A stretch of 64,000 bases of DNA from Linyphia triangularis (Eukaryota > Arthropoda > Arachnida > Araneae > Linyphiidae), in NCBI GenBank assembly GCA_963978545.1, contig OZ021731.1, positions 22,357,093 to 22,421,092 of the forward strand. The letters are read 5' to 3'. Positions 61,828-64,000 of this stretch are shown in pieces (the stretch's first letter is position 1; every line of letters begins with the position of its first letter). The notes below the pieces were generated by a model. It was not told the origin of the DNA. It saw only the letters and a list, made by a program, of their open reading frames with translations, and searched no databases. The position numbers and the translations under genes are program-made.

Positions 61828-62150
61828 TGTTTGGTTTTGGTTTGAACAAGCCTTTCAGGCACTGGTCGGCCTTGCTGACGTCATTCTGTTTAGTTTATTT
61901 CTTCTCCGTTTTGAATTTTTCCTTTGGCTCATCTGGCAACGAAAGAGATCTTCAGTAGGCTTTTCGAACAAGCCATTTTGCGCTTGAAAAAGTTGCTCAG
62001 CAGTATTTTATTTCTGAAAAAGCTAGACAGTTCTTCTTGGTTGAATTTGCTCTACAAATATGAAGTCTTCAATTGGTCTCAGAATAAATTTCTGGCGAAA
62101 AACCAGGATGGTCCGTCCAGTTTCTTAACTGATTCAACATACATGCATCA
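61828..62150 (+). repeat. BEL/Pao 3' LTR
   Basis: 323 bp, TGTTTGG...GCATCA. Compared with the 5' LTR it has an extra TTC in GTTCTTCTTGG and an extra 18 bp around TCTTCAATTGGTC. Confidence 0.95.
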
Positions 62151-62155
62151 ACATT
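62151..62155. repeat. 5-bp target site duplication (ACATT), right
   Basis: Matches 55765-55769 exactly. Confidence 0.9.
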
Positions 62156-62843
62156 GTCTAATCATACTAAGCAGAATAAAATAAGAATCACCCTAAATTC
62201 ACCAAATCAGTTAAATATTAAATTAAACTAAAAGCATGATAGCATTATTAATTATTAAGAACTTTAGGATAATCTAATATATTTCATTTATAATAAAACT
62301 GGATATTTTATTACATTTCTATGATTGTATTGATGGTTATTCAAATTGTTAATTCTGTGAATGGTTAGTGTCGTCTATCTATGTCAGTGTCGTTTATATG
62401 AAAATTTGTCAAAATATTTCTGCGGACGATTGTATACATCATGTTCTTGAATTTTACCTACAGTAGTTTATTAGAAAGCATGTGCAAGTGCACGCTTTGA
62501 TTAAAGTAAGAATAGCGACACTATAAAAAATTGGTGATAATTGTGGAATATTCTAAAATGTTGCCAAAAAAAATTGAAATAGAAATTTTAGCCCAATATT
62601 TTACAGTATATCATTCAAATACTTGGCAATTTCTTCTGTCCTCGTCCAGGTAGGAATATTATTGATTTGAAGTTCTTACTGAACTTTCGACTTCGGTACG
62701 GATTCTGCGCTAAGGTGATTTATGCCAATTAATGTTAGCAGAACTAATTGTTAATAACAATTGAATTGAATAAATTAGTTGCTATGTTGGTGGTGATCAA
62801 ACGGAGTTAATCCACACTAGAGTGGGAAATGGAAAGGAATATT
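62156..62843. other. Non-coding DNA
   Basis: No gene. 62680-62720 (CTTTCGACTTCGGTACGGATTC) is related to the arms of the foldback element just downstream. Confidence 0.5.
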
Positions 62844-63016
62844 GGTTAAAATTCCAAGTCCGGTATGGATTCTGTGCCAAAAGTTGTTTGCACAAAACAA
62901 CTCCAAGTCATGGCAAACATAGGCAGTTAACTTGTTATTAAAAATATGGCAGAGCTGCCATTTTTTGGCGAAAATCACCATGGCGTAGAATTCTTACCGG
63001 ACTTGGAATTTTAACC
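62844..63016. mobile_element. Foldback MITE
   Basis: 173 bp with inverted arms of about 35-40 bp: GGTTAAAATTCCAAGTCCGG then ATTCT-GCCA on the left, and the inverse (TGGCGTAGAATTC, CCGGACTTGGAATTTTAACC) on the right. The centre has a small ATGGCAG/CTGCCAT hairpin. No target duplication was found. Confidence 0.65.
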
Positions 63017-63113
63017 GAACTATCTTAATAATCAAAGACGTGAAAGCCGGTACTTCTTAAATTTATCCTTGATCGCAGCATGAATTCTTTAAAATAGTAC
63101 TTATTAGTACAAA

Positions 63114-63119
63114 TTTATT
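63114..63119 (-). terminator. Poly(A) signal AATAAA (minus)
   Basis: AATAAA on the minus strand about 38 bp past the stop of the 63157-63597 exon. Confidence 0.6.
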
Positions 63120-63156
63120 ATTAAAAATAATCTTTTATCCAATTTACATACGACCT

Positions 63157-63597
63157 CTACTTTTTGCGACTTGATGACTTTTTCTTCTTTTTCTGAGTTT
63201 TTGGTTTCTTTGTACCTTTCTTTTGCCCCTTCCCTAGCTTTTGTAAAGGTTTAAATTTCTTGTAAGCTGTCAGTTCTTTGCCCAATTCTTGATCAGCCTC
63301 CAAAAAGTCGCCAAAACTGCGAGTAATAATTGTATTGGGAATGCTTCCGTATCCATCTTTCATCGTGACCATTAATGGTGGCATCTTGGGTGGTTCATGT
63401 CTTTTAGGATCTGCAAAGACCGCCAAATTGGCTAGTGTGGGATCGATGACATAGAAAGAAACCTGAGATCGTGTCACAACCCTGTTGTTGCTTGTGCCAA
63501 GTTCGTAGTTGTTATGGTTCTTCCATTCACGGACTTGTTGCCAATCCCACTTATTGGCGACTTCTGACGTGGACATATCGCACAATTGTGAGTAAAA
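63157..63597 (-). CDS. Terminal exon, conserved-looking, Lys-rich C-terminus
   Basis: A minus-strand frame of about 146 codons to TAG at 63157-63159. An acceptor-like string (CTTCTAAAT branch, then TATCACCAACAG ending at 63598) precedes it, so it is probably the last exon; if the gene were intronless, translation would begin at ATG 63574-63576 (MSTSEVANKW, 139 residues). The chain is protein-like throughout: WDWQQVREWKNHNNYELG, SQVSFYVIDPTLANLAVFAD, PPKMPPLMVTMKDGYGS and a tail of about 25 residues that is mostly lysine (KKGTKKPKTQKKKKKSSSRKK). Codon use and GC differ from the flanks and an AATAAA follows. The lysine tail could bind nucleic acid or tubulin or act as a nuclear signal; the family was not recognised and no function is claimed. 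Confidence 0.7.
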   Translation of the reverse strand, partial: FYSQLCDMSTSEVANKWDWQQVREWKNHNNYELGTSNNRVVTRSQVSFYVIDPTLANLAVFADPKRHEPPKMPPLMVTMKDGYGSIPNTIITRSFGDFLEADQELGKELTAYKKFKPLQKLGKGQKKGTKKPKTQKKKKKSSSRKK

Positions 63598-63612
63598 CTG
63601 TTGGTGATACAA

Positions 63613-64000
63613 AATTTAGAAGAAAAAGACTGAAATGTATAGGTTTGTCTATCGAACTAAAAGCTGTAAAAGGACATCCTTGAAGTACTTTAAATCAAAT
63701 AGCGGAAGTTCAGGGGAATTTTGATAGTGTTGATACTACTTTTGATAATAAAATTATTTAAGTAAATAATTAAGGTTGCCAATATTTTTTTATCTAAACA
63801 TAATTTTTATAAAAATGATTATTTGATTGAAAAATCTCAAAAATAACAAACTTAAACTGCCTGCTCAAACTTGAAATTCAAATACAAGCATCTACGGCCA
63901 TTCTAGTAAATGTAAAAATCTCAATGGTGTCTGTCCGTTCATTTGTTTGCCACGCTTGAAATTGTGGTCTATTCCTAGTTAACGTGTAAATATCGTCAAG
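63613..64000. other. Putative intron of the minus-strand gene
   Basis: AT-rich, no further exon seen before the window ends. Confidence 0.4.

Larger units (their letters stand above)
55770..62150 (+). mobile_element. BEL/Pao LTR retrotransposon, defective
   Basis: A 6381-bp element with LTRs at 55770-56071 and 61828-62150, a 5-bp target duplication, a tRNA-Tyr-like primer site, a purine tract and a gag-protease-RT-RNase H-integrase order typical of BEL/Pao. The LTRs differ by about ten substitutions and two indels (3 and 18 bp), so insertion is not very recent. The coding region has one nonsense codon and at least four frame changes plus damaged active-site residues. It has no envelope-like frame. 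The element is intact in structure but not able to make its proteins. Confidence 0.95.

Overview
The window looks like nuclear DNA of an arthropod, most likely an insect. It is strongly AT-rich and full of introns, microsatellites and degraded transposable elements. There are no operons or bacterial signals. Pointers to an arthropod are a BEL/Pao LTR retrotransposon, a Helitron, hAT-, piggyBac- and mariner-like relics, CAAAATG start contexts, and a secreted Val-Pro-rich low-complexity protein of the cuticle/structural type. No species can be named from the sequence alone.

Gene content is sparse. The only confident host coding region is 25250-25795 (+), a 181-residue secreted V/P/K-rich protein whose exon follows a good splice acceptor. 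A second likely host gene is the terminal exon at 63157-63597 (-), which has a lysine-rich C-terminus and an AATAAA signal just past its stop. Weaker candidates are a hydrophobic first exon at 5457-5906 (+), a 64-codon ORF at 20103-20297 (+), a broken membrane-protein-like exon at 27236-27506 (-) and short coding-like stretches near 23.2-23.5 kb and 29.5 kb.

Layout: 0-9 kb carries a TTAA-flanked MITE, a 103-bp higher-order minisatellite and a ~175-bp tandem array. 9-18 kb has a pogo-like MITE, an AAAT microsatellite, a second TTAA-flanked MITE, a short-unit array and dispersed MITEs (families A and C). 18-36 kb is mostly unique AT-rich DNA with the V/P-rich gene, foldback elements, repeat family D with a perfect 23-bp hairpin, a 286-bp tandem duplication and repeat family E. 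36-44 kb contains a mariner-like relic, a 44-bp array, a long TAAA tract and an internally expanded family A copy. 44.7-47.4 kb is a Helitron with the C-terminal end of its helicase. 49.0-52.6 kb holds three hAT-type MITEs, each with a perfect 8-bp target duplication, and a family C MITE. 53.3-55.5 kb is a tandem triplication of a 726-bp unit. 55.8-62.2 kb is one BEL/Pao element with both LTRs, a 5-bp target duplication, a tRNA-Tyr-like primer site, and a gag-pol broken by one stop and several frameshifts.

The genes do not form a pathway. The main story is transposon biology: several insertions keep exact target duplications, so their families can be assigned from structure alone, and modules shared between families suggest nested insertion or exchange. 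All names of repeat families A, C, D and E are local to this annotation.
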